From Maledivibacter sp. (lineage in GTDB: Bacteria > Bacillota > Clostridia > Peptostreptococcales > Caminicellaceae): DNA of 64,000 bases. The first letter of the stretch is position 1; the number at the start of each line of letters is the position of its first letter. The translations under genes and the position numbers were made by a program. Below, one piece after another: positions 8,429 through 17,271 of the stretch. The notes under the pieces were generated by a model. That model saw nothing but the letters and a program-made list of their open reading frames with translations. It was not told the DNA's origin and did not search any database. The DNA is taken from the NCBI GenBank assembly GCA_025210375.1, contig JAOASB010000052.1, forward strand, positions 186,001-250,000, given 5' to 3'.

Positions 8429-9199
8429 ATGAGAATTAACAACAACATTATGGCAATGAATGCCCACAATCAGCTTAGAACTAATAACTACAAGCAAGGA
8501 AAATCAATTGAGAAATTAAGCTCTGGATTGAGAATAAACAGAGCAGCGGATGATGCAGCTGGACTTGCAGTATCAGAAAAAATGAGGGGACAAATCAGAG
8601 GTTTAGGTCAAGCACAGAGAAATGCACAAGACGGTATTTCCCTTATTCAGACAGCAGAAGGTGCACTAAATGAAGTAAGTAATATGCTTACTCGTATGAA
8701 GGAATTAGCAGTTCAAAAAGCTAATGGGACATATGATGCTACTGACCAGAAAAATATAAAGCTAGAGATGTCTTCATTAAATGCTGAAATTAATGCTATC
8801 AAAACAAATACAGAATTTAATGATAAAAAGGCCTTTGGACAGGCATTTAGTATAGTATTAAATGATGGGGCTAGTGTTAGTTTGAAAGTAGATATAAAAT
8901 CTATAAGTGGTGTAGATGATGCAGGCGCTGCTAAAGTAACTTCAATAGAAACAAAAATAAACTCTGTAACATCTCAAAGAGCTCAGTTAGGAGCATGGCA
9001 AAATAGACTTGAACATACAGTAAACAACATAGGGACAACGGTGGAGAATCTACAAGCATCAGAATCAAGGATAAGAGATACTGATATGGCTAAAGAAATG
9101 ATGAACTTTACTAAGTTTAATATTTTACAACAAGCATCTCAATCTATGCTAGCGCAAGCTAATATGGCTCCACAAGGTGTTCTTCAATTACTTGGATAA
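8429..9199 (+). CDS. hag: Flagellin 1
   Basis: A 256-residue flagellin, the filament subunit. The N-terminal D0/D1 helices (MRINNNIMAMNAHNQLRTNN, KLSSGLRINRAADDAAGLAVSEKM) and C-terminal helices (MAKEMMNFTKFNILQQASQSM, APQGVLQLLG) are standard. The central region is very short, so there is no large D2/D3 domain. Serines and threonines around residues 145-180 (for example ASVSLKVDIKSISG) are candidate glycosylation sites, a guess based on surface exposure in other flagellins. A strong AAGGAGGA ribosome site, a sigma-28 promoter and a CsrA hairpin lie upstream. It is nearly identical to flagellin 2. Confidence 0.97.
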   Translation: MRINNNIMAMNAHNQLRTNNYKQGKSIEKLSSGLRINRAADDAAGLAVSEKMRGQIRGLGQAQRNAQDGISLIQTAEGALNEVSNMLTRMKELAVQKANGTYDATDQKNIKLEMSSLNAEINAIKTNTEFNDKKAFGQAFSIVLNDGASVSLKVDIKSISGVDDAGAAKVTSIETKINSVTSQRAQLGAWQNRLEHTVNNIGTTVENLQASESRIRDTDMAKEMMNFTKFNILQQASQSMLAQANMAPQGVLQLLG

Positions 9200-9208
9200 T
9201 TAAATAAG

Positions 9209-9230
9209 AAATTTGCATGGAAGCAAATTT
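9209..9230 (+). promoter_or_regulatory. Predicted CsrA-binding hairpin in flagellin 2 leader
   Basis: AAATTTGC (9209-9216) and GCAAATTT (9223-9230) form a perfect 8-bp stem around an ATGGAA loop with the CsrA motif ATGGA. The ribosome site AAGGAGGAG at 9238 supplies the second GGA. The stem differs in sequence from that of flagellin 1, but the loop is kept. Confidence 0.75.
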
Positions 9231-9251
9231 AAAAATCAAGGAGGAGATTTC

Positions 9252-10022
9252 ATGAGAATTAATAATAATATAATGGCAATGAATGCCCACAATCAGCTTA
9301 GAACTAATAACTATAAGCAAGGAAAATCAATTGAGAAATTAAGCTCTGGATTAAGAATAAACAGAGCAGCGGATGATGCGGCTGGACTTGCAGTATCAGA
9401 AAAAATGAGGGGACAAATCAGAGGTCTAGGTCAAGCACAGAGAAATGCGCAAGACGGTATTTCCCTTATTCAAACAGCAGAAGGTGCGCTAAATGAAGTG
9501 AGTAATATGCTTACTCGTATGAAGGAATTAGCAGTTCAAAAAGCTAATGGGACATATGATAACAAGGATAAATCAAATATTCAATTAGAAATGTCTTCAT
9601 TAAATGCTGAAATTAACGCTATCAAAACAAATACAGAATTTAATGATAAAAAGGCCTTTGGACAGGCGTTTAGTATAGTATTAAATGATGGGGCTAGTGT
9701 TAGTTTAAAAGTAGATATAAAATCTATAGGTGGCGTAACAACTGCAGGTACTGCTAAAGTAACTTCAATAGAAACAAAAATAAACTCTGTAACATCTCAA
9801 AGAGCTCAGTTAGGAGCATGGCAAAATAGACTTGAGCATACAGTAAATAACATAGGAACGACAGTGGAAAATTTACAAGCATCAGAATCAAGGATAAGAG
9901 ATACAGATATGGCTAAAGAAATGATGAACTTTACTAAGTTCAACATACTTCAACAGGCGTCTCAATCTATGCTAGCGCAAGCTAATATGGCTCCACAAGG
10001 TGTTCTTCAATTACTTGGATAA
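9252..10022 (+). CDS. Flagellin 2
   Basis: A 256-residue flagellin, the same length as flagellin 1 and differing only at short patches: around residues 107-116 (NKDKSNIQ in place of ATDQKNIK) and around residues 156-167 (IGGVTTAGTAK in place of ISGVDDAGAAK). The ATG at 9252 is preceded by AAGGAGGAG; a TTG at 9213 that would add 13 residues falls inside the CsrA hairpin and is rejected. Only 52 bases separate it from flagellin 1 and there is no terminator between them, so the two are probably co-transcribed while each keeps its own CsrA-controlled ribosome site. Confidence 0.97.
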   Translation: MRINNNIMAMNAHNQLRTNNYKQGKSIEKLSSGLRINRAADDAAGLAVSEKMRGQIRGLGQAQRNAQDGISLIQTAEGALNEVSNMLTRMKELAVQKANGTYDNKDKSNIQLEMSSLNAEINAIKTNTEFNDKKAFGQAFSIVLNDGASVSLKVDIKSIGGVTTAGTAKVTSIETKINSVTSQRAQLGAWQNRLEHTVNNIGTTVENLQASESRIRDTDMAKEMMNFTKFNILQQASQSMLAQANMAPQGVLQLLG

Positions 10023-10047
10023 ATATAACATTTTAAAAGTGTATTGA

Positions 10048-10084
10048 ATTAAAGGTCGACGTTATATGAGTCGACCTTATTCAA
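10048..10084 (+). terminator. Hairpin after the flagellin pair, weak terminator
   Basis: AAGGTCGAC (10052-10060) pairs perfectly with GTCGACCTT (10070-10078), extended by GAAT/ATTC outside. No run of T follows, so it may limit rather than end transcription into the glycosylation genes, or protect the abundant flagellin mRNA from 3' decay. Confidence 0.55.
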
Positions 10085-10113
10085 TATAAATATATTAAAA
10101 GAAGGGATATTAA

Positions 10114-10485
10114 ATGAAGGAATCATTAAATTATGAAACAATAGATAGTTTATATGAATATACTAATAGGCTTATACCTGCTGTATTAAATCTTTCAACT
10201 AAATTAAGGAATATTAAAGACGAGGATACAATGGAATTGATGAAAGCAGCTATTGAAGGTATAGAATGGAGTTTTAATGCAATACTTTTAAATATGGATT
10301 TTTTAAGAGAGAATAATATAGTTCTAGATGAAGGAAAAATAAAAACTACATTAATTGAATTTTCAGAAAGTCTTGAAAATAAGGATTTATTACTAGTATC
10401 TGACATTTTGGAATATGAAATAGTTGAAATTTTAAATGATGTTAATAGGAGAGTAGAACCATTATTAAATAAAACAAATATTTAG
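10114..10485 (+). CDS. Small helical protein of unknown function between flagellin and maf
   Basis: A 123-residue acidic protein that appears helical throughout, with no recognisable motif, no signal peptide and no membrane segment. GAAGGGAT precedes the ATG. Its stop lies 18 bases before the Maf glycosyltransferase gene, so the two are almost certainly co-expressed. Position and size suggest an accessory or chaperone for flagellin or for Maf, as small helical chaperones are frequent in flagellar operons, but nothing in the sequence proves this. No family could be named. Confidence 0.7.
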   Translation: MKESLNYETIDSLYEYTNRLIPAVLNLSTKLRNIKDEDTMELMKAAIEGIEWSFNAILLNMDFLRENNIVLDEGKIKTTLIEFSESLENKDLLLVSDILEYEIVEILNDVNRRVEPLLNKTNI

Positions 10486-10503
10486 ATGTTTAAGGAGTAA
10501 TAT

Positions 10504-12402
10504 ATGAAAGATATATATTCTAAAAATATTAAAATAATCGAAAAAAAATATCCCATTTTATACAAAAAAATAGAGAAACATGAAAAAAAAATAGATATAC
10601 AAATACTAACATCAAGAGACAATAATAAATATATGAAAATAATAGTTAAGGATAAAATGTTTAATATAAACAGTAAATATAGACCTATAGATGAAGCTTT
10701 TAGATGGATACAAGCATTAGATATGAAAAACAATTCTAAAATAATTCTCTTTGGATTGGGGTTAGGGTATAGACCAAAATATATATTTAAAAAAATGACT
10801 AGAGATAATTTTCTTTTGGTTATAGAACCAAGTATTGATATTTTTATTGGAATCATTAAAAATATTGATTTAACAAATATTCTGTCCTCAGACAATGTTA
10901 GATTACTAGTAGATGAAAATGAATTGGTTATAAAAAAGTCTATTAAGAAGTTGACTGGTTGGTATAATATAAAACAAGTTGTTGTTAGCTTTATACCAAA
11001 TTATAATAATATTTTCAAAAAAGAATTTGATAAGTATATGAATTTCCTAAGAGAAGAGATAGAGGATGGACTTATCGAGTATAATACAGGACAAAAATTG
11101 ACTAAAGCATGGTTTAACAACTTTGTTTCCAATATCCCACATATGTTGCGTAGCTGTGAAGTACAAGACTTAAGTAATAAATTTCAAAATAAGCCAGCAA
11201 TTATCGTATCTGCAGGACCATCTTTAAATAAAAATGTAAGCATGTTAAAAAAAGCAAAAGGAAAGGCAGTAATTATATGTGTCGGAACGGCCCTAAAGGT
11301 TCTTTTAAAAGAAGGCATATATCCTGACGTGATTGCTACTCTAGATGGATGTATAGAAAATTATTATCATTTTCAAGATTTAGATTATAGGAAAATACCG
11401 CTTGTATACTTTCCAATAGCTTATCCTGAAATACTCAATAATCATGAAGGTTTTAAAATATTAACTATAAATTCATTACCATATTTAGGAGAAACACTAT
11501 TTGATTTATTAAAATATGTAAAGTATTTAGATGCAGGAGGATCTGTAGCACACTTAGCTTTTTCATTTGCTAGAGAAATAGGAGCTAACCCAATAGTTTT
11601 TGTTGGACAAGACTTAGCCTATGGTGAAAAAATGCAAACTCATGCTAAAGGTACATCCTTTGATGAAGGAAAAATACTTCATAAGTCAAAGCTGTATAAA
11701 GAAAATCAATTACTCATTGAAGATATTAATGGAAATGAAGTCCTGACTGACCAAGTTTTTTATGCATTTCTTAGATGGTTCGAAAGTGAAATAGAGAATG
11801 ATATTACTAGTACCATTTATATAGATGCTACTGAAGGTGGAGCAAAAATAAAAGGAACTAAGATAATGACATTGAAAGAAACTATAGAGGAATATATGAG
11901 AAATGAAATAGATATTGCTAAAGTATCATTTGGAAATGAGAGTAAACAGCTTATTGGTGATAAAGTATATGTCAAAAAAATAATAACAGAATTAAAAGAT
12001 ATAGTAAATGGACTTAATATCTTAGAAAATGAGTTTGATAGAGGACTAGATTATATAAAAAAATTAAGAAATGCTTATGAAAAAGATTTATACTTAGATG
12101 AAGAAGGTAAGTTAACTAATGAACTAGCGCAGATAAATAGTAAATTTAAATCAGATATTGAAAGTTTTAAAGTTCTTAGTTATGTCTTAAATCCAACTTC
12201 CTTGAAACTGAATGAGCATGATGTAGATGAGTACAAATTAAGTATTAAGGAGAAAAAAATAAAAGCTAATATTAAGCAAGAGTATTTTTATAGAAACGTT
12301 AAAACTGCAATAGAAGATGTTTTACCTTTAATTAAAGAATGTATCGACAAGTTAGAATCAGAGTATATCACAAATGAACCTGAAAAATATGGAGGAAATT
12401 AA
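10504..12402 (+). CDS. maf: Maf-type flagellin glycosyltransferase (DUF115 domain)
   Basis: A 632-residue motility accessory factor. The central DUF115/MptE-like domain is clear: KPAIIVSAGPSLNKNVSMLK near residues 228-247, then IICVGTALKVLLKEGIYPDV and GGSVAHLAFSFAREIGANPI, followed by FVGQDLAYG. Maf proteins transfer nonulosonic acids (pseudaminic or legionaminic acid) from CMP donors to serine or threonine of flagellin in the cytoplasm before export. The legionaminic acid genes follow at once: legB overlaps the Maf stop codon by one base. The donor is therefore very likely CMP-legionaminic acid or a derivative. Confidence 0.93.
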   Translation: MKDIYSKNIKIIEKKYPILYKKIEKHEKKIDIQILTSRDNNKYMKIIVKDKMFNINSKYRPIDEAFRWIQALDMKNNSKIILFGLGLGYRPKYIFKKMTRDNFLLVIEPSIDIFIGIIKNIDLTNILSSDNVRLLVDENELVIKKSIKKLTGWYNIKQVVVSFIPNYNNIFKKEFDKYMNFLREEIEDGLIEYNTGQKLTKAWFNNFVSNIPHMLRSCEVQDLSNKFQNKPAIIVSAGPSLNKNVSMLKKAKGKAVIICVGTALKVLLKEGIYPDVIATLDGCIENYYHFQDLDYRKIPLVYFPIAYPEILNNHEGFKILTINSLPYLGETLFDLLKYVKYLDAGGSVAHLAFSFAREIGANPIVFVGQDLAYGEKMQTHAKGTSFDEGKILHKSKLYKENQLLIEDINGNEVLTDQVFYAFLRWFESEIENDITSTIYIDATEGGAKIKGTKIMTLKETIEEYMRNEIDIAKVSFGNESKQLIGDKVYVKKIITELKDIVNGLNILENEFDRGLDYIKKLRNAYEKDLYLDEEGKLTNELAQINSKFKSDIESFKVLSYVLNPTSLKLNEHDVDEYKLSIKEKKIKANIKQEYFYRNVKTAIEDVLPLIKECIDKLESEYITNEPEKYGGN

Positions 12403-13382
12403 TGAAGAGAGTATTAGTTACAGGTGCCGATGGTTTTATTGGAAGTCATTTAGTAGATAGACTTTTAGAAGAAGGGTACAAAGTAAAAGCATTTGTATAT
12501 TACAACTCCTTTAATTCATGGGGATGGCTAGATGCTTTTCCAAAAGAAAAATTAAAAGATATAGAGATTTTCACGGGAGATATAAGAGATCCAAATGGAG
12601 TTAGAAAATCAATGGAGGGTATAGATGAAGTATTTCACTTAGCGGCTCTTATAGCCATACCTTTTAGCTATCATTCACCAGATTCATATATAGATACAAA
12701 TATAAAAGGTACATTAAATGTACTCCAGGCCGCTAGAGATTTAAAAACTGAAAGAATACTTGTAACTTCTACATCTGAAGTATATGGCACAGCAAAGTAT
12801 GTTCCTATAGATGAAAAACATCCTTTTCAAGGGCAGTCTCCGTATTCTGCAACAAAGATAGGGGCGGATAGGATGGCTGAAGCTTTTTATAAAAGCTTTG
12901 ATATGCCGATCACAATAGCTAGACCATTTAACACATATGGGCCTAGACAGTCTGCTAGGGCAGTAATACCTACAATAATAACTCAACTTTTATCTGGAAA
13001 AGAAGAAATAGAACTTGGGAGTCTTTCGCCTACGAGAGATTTCAATTATGTAAAGGATACTGTTGAAGGATTTTTAAACATAGCAAAAGCAGATAGTACG
13101 ATTGGAGAAGAGATAAATATAGCTACATGTAAGGAAATATCTATAGGAGAGTTAGCGAAAACTCTTATTGATATAATTAATCCAAAAGCTAAGATTCTTT
13201 GCTCTGAAGAAAGATTGAGACCGGAAAAAAGTGAAGTGAATAGGTTATTAGGTTCTAATGAGAAGATAAGACAGTTAACTAATTGGGAACCTAAATATAC
13301 TTTAAAGCAAGGCTTACAAGAAACAGTTGACTGGATCAAAGACAATCTCTATAGATACAAGACAGATATATATAATATATAG
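12402..13382 (+). CDS. legB: Nucleotide-sugar 4,6-dehydratase, probably LegB
   Basis: A 326-residue extended SDR enzyme with an N-terminal NAD-binding motif (GADGFIGSHL), a SPYSATK catalytic YxxxK block and NTYGPRQS. In the GDP pathway of Campylobacter jejuni, LegB converts GDP-GlcNAc to its 4-keto-6-deoxy form, the first dedicated step to legionaminic acid. The assignment to LegB rests on the adjacent legC, ptmE, legH, legI, legG and legF homologues. The gene begins on the last base of the maf stop codon (TAATG), so the two are translationally coupled. Confidence 0.88.
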   Translation: MKRVLVTGADGFIGSHLVDRLLEEGYKVKAFVYYNSFNSWGWLDAFPKEKLKDIEIFTGDIRDPNGVRKSMEGIDEVFHLAALIAIPFSYHSPDSYIDTNIKGTLNVLQAARDLKTERILVTSTSEVYGTAKYVPIDEKHPFQGQSPYSATKIGADRMAEAFYKSFDMPITIARPFNTYGPRQSARAVIPTIITQLLSGKEEIELGSLSPTRDFNYVKDTVEGFLNIAKADSTIGEEINIATCKEISIGELAKTLIDIINPKAKILCSEERLRPEKSEVNRLLGSNEKIRQLTNWEPKYTLKQGLQETVDWIKDNLYRYKTDIYNI

Positions 13383-13391
13383 GTGATAAAT

Positions 13392-14561
13392 ATGAAGAAA
13401 TTAATACCTTTATCGGTACCAAACCTAAAAGGGAATGAGATGAAGTATGTAACACATGCTATAGAAACGGAATGGGTTTCTACAGGCGGTAAGTATATAG
13501 AGGATTTTGAAAAGGGAATATCAAAGTATCTGGGAGTAGAAAAGGCTGTTGCATGTCAAAGTGGAACTGCAGGACTTCATCTGGCTCTAAAACTATGTGG
13601 GGTTTTTAAAGATGATGAAGTAATTGTACCTACACTTACATTTATTGCTGCAGTCAACCCTGTCAAGTATTTAGGTGCTGAGCCTCTATTTATGGATTGC
13701 GATGATTCTCTTACTATGGATATGGATAAATTAGAAGAATTTTTAGAAAAAGAATGTTTTCTTGATAACGGTAAATTGATCAATTCAAAAACAAAAAGGC
13801 ATATAAAAGCAGTTATTATAGTTCATGTATTTGGCAATATGACTAATATGGAAAGATTAATGTATTTATCAGAAAAATACAATTTCAAGGTTGTAGAAGA
13901 TGCCACTGAAGCATTGGGTACTTATTACAATGAAGGAATATATAAAGGGAAATTTGCTGGGACAATAGGAGATTTTGGAGTTTATTCATTTAATGGAAAT
14001 AAGATAATAACAACGGGCGGCGGAGGAATGCTTGTTGCTAAAAATATAGATGGTCTTAGGAAAGCAAAATATCTTTCAACTCAAGCTAAGGATGATATTT
14101 TATACTATATTCATGATGAAATAGGGTATAACTATCGTATGACAAATCTTCAAGGAGCGTTAGGATTAGCTCAGTTAGAGCAATTAGAAAATTTTATTGA
14201 TAAAAAAGAAAAAAATTACAATTTGTATAAAGCTTTATTATCAGAGATTGCTGGGCTTACTATATTAGATTTTTATAAGAAAATCAGACCAAATTATTGG
14301 TTTTATTCTTTATCAATAGATGAAAAAAAGTATGGATTGAATAGAGATAAGCTACTACAGAAATTGAATGAGAATAAAATACAAACTAGGCCTATATGGG
14401 GACTTATACATGAACAGAAGCCATATATAAATAATCAAGTTTACAAGATTGAAAAGGCTAAGTACTATTATGAAAGAATATTGAATATACCTTGCAGTAG
14501 CAATTTGACAGAAGATAATGTATACAGAGTGATAGAAATTTTAAGAATGCTTAAATACTAA
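13392..14561 (+). CDS. legC: PLP-dependent nucleotide-sugar aminotransferase, LegC
   Basis: A 389-residue DegT/DnrJ/EryC1-family aminotransferase. It begins KKLIPLSVPNLKGNEMKYV and contains CQSGTAGLHLAL, VEDATEALGT and a PLP-lysine block SFNGNKIITTGGGGM near residue 205. In the legionaminic acid pathway LegC adds the C4 amino group to the keto sugar made by LegB. The ATG at 13392 is chosen because AGGTGAT lies just before it, whereas an in-frame GTG at 13383 falls within that ribosome site. It starts nine bases after the legB stop. Confidence 0.88.
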   Translation: MKKLIPLSVPNLKGNEMKYVTHAIETEWVSTGGKYIEDFEKGISKYLGVEKAVACQSGTAGLHLALKLCGVFKDDEVIVPTLTFIAAVNPVKYLGAEPLFMDCDDSLTMDMDKLEEFLEKECFLDNGKLINSKTKRHIKAVIIVHVFGNMTNMERLMYLSEKYNFKVVEDATEALGTYYNEGIYKGKFAGTIGDFGVYSFNGNKIITTGGGGMLVAKNIDGLRKAKYLSTQAKDDILYYIHDEIGYNYRMTNLQGALGLAQLEQLENFIDKKEKNYNLYKALLSEIAGLTILDFYKKIRPNYWFYSLSIDEKKYGLNRDKLLQKLNENKIQTRPIWGLIHEQKPYINNQVYKIEKAKYYYERILNIPCSSNLTEDNVYRVIEILRMLKY

Positions 14562-14574
14562 TATAGGTGATTAT

Positions 14575-15633
14575 ATGAATAGTATTCAAAAACTAAGTAT
14601 CAGTAAAGACAATACAATAAAAAATGCATTGAAACAATTAGATGAAAATGGAAGAAAAATATTATTTGTAACAAATAGTAAGGAAAAACTTATTGGGACC
14701 GTAACGGATGGAGATATAAGAAGATGGATATTGAAAAATGGTGCATTAAGTGATGTTATAGAAAAAATAATGAATGATAAACCCTATGTACTTAATATAA
14801 AGGATAAATATAAAGCTAAAGATATTATGAAGAAGAGAGTCATACAAGCAGTTCCTTTTGTAGATGATAAAGGTAAATTAGTAGGGGCTATATTTTGGAA
14901 TGATGTTTTTGATGAGACATTCAGAATATATGATAATATCAATCTACCTGTTGTTATTATGGCTGGAGGGAAAGGGAGTAGACTTAAACCATACACTAAT
15001 ATTCTTCCTAAACCACTTATACCAGTAGGAGATATACCTATATCACAAAGAATAATTAATAGATTTTATAAATATGGATGTAAAGATTTCTATATGACAA
15101 TAAATCACAAAAAAAACATTATTAAAGCCTACTTTAATGACTTAGAAAAGGATTATTGCATTTACTATGTAGAAGAAGACAGGCCCCTTGGGACAGCAGG
15201 CAGTCTTTATATGCTCAAAGATAAGATCAAGGAGACCTTTTTTCTTAGTAATTGTGATATTTTAATAGATGCAGATTATTCAGATATATTAGATTTTCAT
15301 AGAAAGAAAAAGAATAAAATAACTATGGTAACATCTTTAAAGCATTATACTATTCCATATGGAACTATAAATATTGATAACGATGGATATCTGGAGGGAA
15401 TTATAGAAAAGCCTCAATTAGATTATTTGGTAAATACAGGAGTCTATATACTTGAACCGGATATTATCAATGATATTCCAGAGAAAACATTTTACCACAT
15501 TACTGATTTAATAAAATCCTACATAGAAAATGGTAAAAGGGTAGGGACATATCCTATAAGTGAAAAATCATGGCTTGATATGGGGCAAATTGAAGAGATG
15601 AAAAATATGGTTGAAAGGCTAGGGATGAAATAA
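14575..15633 (+). CDS. ptmE: CBS-domain glucosamine-1-phosphate guanylyltransferase, PtmE
   Basis: A 352-residue fusion of an N-terminal CBS pair (about residues 1-120, with GTVTDGDIRRWI and VGAIFWNDVFDE) and a nucleotidyltransferase domain (from about residue 123, VVIMAGGKGSRLKPYTNILPK). This is the architecture of C. jejuni PtmE, which makes the GDP-amino-sugar that enters the legionaminic acid route. Its presence separates this GDP-type pathway from the UDP-based one. AGGTGAT lies before the ATG, and the stop overlaps the next start by one base. Confidence 0.87.
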   Translation: MNSIQKLSISKDNTIKNALKQLDENGRKILFVTNSKEKLIGTVTDGDIRRWILKNGALSDVIEKIMNDKPYVLNIKDKYKAKDIMKKRVIQAVPFVDDKGKLVGAIFWNDVFDETFRIYDNINLPVVIMAGGKGSRLKPYTNILPKPLIPVGDIPISQRIINRFYKYGCKDFYMTINHKKNIIKAYFNDLEKDYCIYYVEEDRPLGTAGSLYMLKDKIKETFFLSNCDILIDADYSDILDFHRKKKNKITMVTSLKHYTIPYGTINIDNDGYLEGIIEKPQLDYLVNTGVYILEPDIINDIPEKTFYHITDLIKSYIENGKRVGTYPISEKSWLDMGQIEEMKNMVERLGMK

Positions 15634-16280
15634 TGAAAGATATTATACTCATAGGTGGAGGGGGTCACTGCAAAAGTATAATAGATTCCTTGATAGAAAA
15701 TAAGACTTTTAATATTATTGGCATATTAGATATTAAAGATAAAATAGATTCTTATATTGACGAGGTTAGAATAATCGGTGGGGATGAGGATTTAGAATAT
15801 TACTATAAACAGGGAATACAATATGCATTTATCAGTCTGGGGAGCATAGGAAAACCGAATTTGAGAATAAGTCTTTATGAAAAAGCAAAGAAATTTGGAT
15901 ATAAAATTCCAGTCATAGCAGATAAAGCTTCCATAATTTCAAAAAATGCAGTTCTAGAGGAAGGGACCTTCATTGGAAAAGGAGCTATAATTAATTCGGG
16001 GGCTAGGATAGGTAAGAATTGTATTATAAATACAGGCACGATTATAGAACATGATTGCACTATAGAGGATTTTGTTCATTTAGGGCCAGGAAGTGTTTTG
16101 AGTGGTGGAGTAACAGTGGGTGAGAGAACTCATGTAGGCACGAATTCTACAATAATACAATACAAGAAAATTGGAAGGGATACAATTATAGGTGCAGGAA
16201 GTGTTGTAATAGAAAATATTATGAATGGAGTAAAAGCCTATGGGAACCCTTGTGTGGAAAGGGGAAGGATAAATGACTGA
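15633..16280 (+). CDS. legH: NeuD/PglD-family sugar N-acetyltransferase, LegH
   Basis: A 215-residue acyltransferase with an N-terminal PglD-like nucleotide-sugar-binding fold (MKDIILIGGGGHCKSIIDSL) and a C-terminal left-handed beta helix built of hexapeptide repeats (for example IGKGAIINSGARIGKNCIIN and VGERTHVGTNSTI). LegH acetylates the C4 amino group formed by LegC, using acetyl-CoA. It overlaps ptmE by one base and legI by eight, so translation of the three is tightly coupled. A homologue in sialic acid clusters is called NeuD, but the context favours LegH. Confidence 0.87.
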   Translation: MKDIILIGGGGHCKSIIDSLIENKTFNIIGILDIKDKIDSYIDEVRIIGGDEDLEYYYKQGIQYAFISLGSIGKPNLRISLYEKAKKFGYKIPVIADKASIISKNAVLEEGTFIGKGAIINSGARIGKNCIINTGTIIEHDCTIEDFVHLGPGSVLSGGVTVGERTHVGTNSTIIQYKKIGRDTIIGAGSVVIENIMNGVKAYGNPCVERGRIND

Positions 16281-17271
16281 AGTATTTATAATAGCTGAGG
16301 CAGGGGTAAATCACAATGGGGATATAAATATAGCTAAGCAACTTATAGATGCAGCTAAAGAAGCAGGAGCAGATGCTATTAAATTTCAAACATTTAAGGC
16401 TGAAAACATAGTTTCAAAATATGCTGAAAAGGCAGAATATCAAAAAAAAACTACAGATAACAAAGAATCACAGCTTGACATGATAAGAAACTTAGAGATA
16501 AGCTTTAAGGACTTTGAAATTTTGAAGAATTATTGTGATGAAAAAAATATACTTTTTATGTCAACGCCTTTTGATATAGAGAGTATTAAATTTTTGCATG
16601 AAATTGGACTGGAAGTGTTTAAAATTCCCTCTGGTGAAATAACTAATCTTCTTTATCTAAGAGAAATAGGAAAATTGAAAAAGAAGGTGATAATGTCCAG
16701 TGGAATGTCAAATCTAGGAGAAATTGAGGCAGCATTAAATATATTGATAGAAAATGGCACGATAGACGTAACTGTACTTCATTGCAATACACAATACCCT
16801 ACTCCAATGATAGATGTTAATCTCAATGCAATGCTCACTATAAAAGATGCATTTAAGGTGAATATTGGTTATTCTGATCATACACTAGGCTTTGAGGTTC
16901 CTATAGCGGCAGTAGCTTTAGGTGCTAAGGTAATTGAAAAACACTTTACATTAGATAAAAACATGAAGGGTCCCGACCATGAATCTAGCTTAGAACCTGA
17001 TGAACTGAAAGCAATGATAAAATCCATAAGGAATATAGAAAGAGCATTAGGAAATGGTATAAAAAGACTGTCAGAATCAGAGATGAATAATATTAATATT
17101 GTAAGAAAAAGTATTGTGGCAAGTAGAAATATAAATAGGGGCGAAATACTTACAGAAGAAAACATTACTACGAAAAGACCAGGAAATGGAATTAGTCCTA
17201 TGAGATGGGATGAAATATTAGGAAAAAAAGTTTTAAGAGATTTTAATAAAGATGAGTTGATTGAAATATGA
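16273..17271 (+). CDS. legI: N,N'-diacetyllegionaminic acid synthase, LegI/NeuB family
   Basis: A 332-residue NeuB-family enzyme that condenses a 2,4-diacetamido-2,4,6-trideoxy hexose with phosphoenolpyruvate. It has the N-terminal TIM-barrel signature IIAEAGVNHNGDINIAKQLI, DAIKFQTF, GYSDHTLG and HFTLDKNMKGPDHESSLEP, and a C-terminal SAF (antifreeze-like) domain from about residue 270 (RKSIVASRNINRGEILTEEN). NeuB proteins for sialic, pseudaminic and legionaminic acid are similar; the neighbouring LegB/C/PtmE set is what points to legionaminic acid. The gene overlaps both neighbours. Confidence 0.9.
   Translation: MTEVFIIAEAGVNHNGDINIAKQLIDAAKEAGADAIKFQTFKAENIVSKYAEKAEYQKKTTDNKESQLDMIRNLEISFKDFEILKNYCDEKNILFMSTPFDIESIKFLHEIGLEVFKIPSGEITNLLYLREIGKLKKKVIMSSGMSNLGEIEAALNILIENGTIDVTVLHCNTQYPTPMIDVNLNAMLTIKDAFKVNIGYSDHTLGFEVPIAAVALGAKVIEKHFTLDKNMKGPDHESSLEPDELKAMIKSIRNIERALGNGIKRLSESEMNNINIVRKSIVASRNINRGEILTEENITTKRPGNGISPMRWDEILGKKVLRDFNKDELIEI

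Noticed and set aside
9213..9251. An upstream TTG start that would extend flagellin 2 by 13 residues
   Set aside because: The codon lies in the CsrA hairpin, has no ribosome site, and the extra residues are not flagellin-like; ATG at 9252 matches flagellin 1 exactly.
10482..10895. A 137-codon open frame on the - strand, opposite the start of maf
   Set aside because: It is hydrophobic with no ribosome site and lies entirely opposite a well-supported gene; AT-rich antisense frames of this kind are common here.
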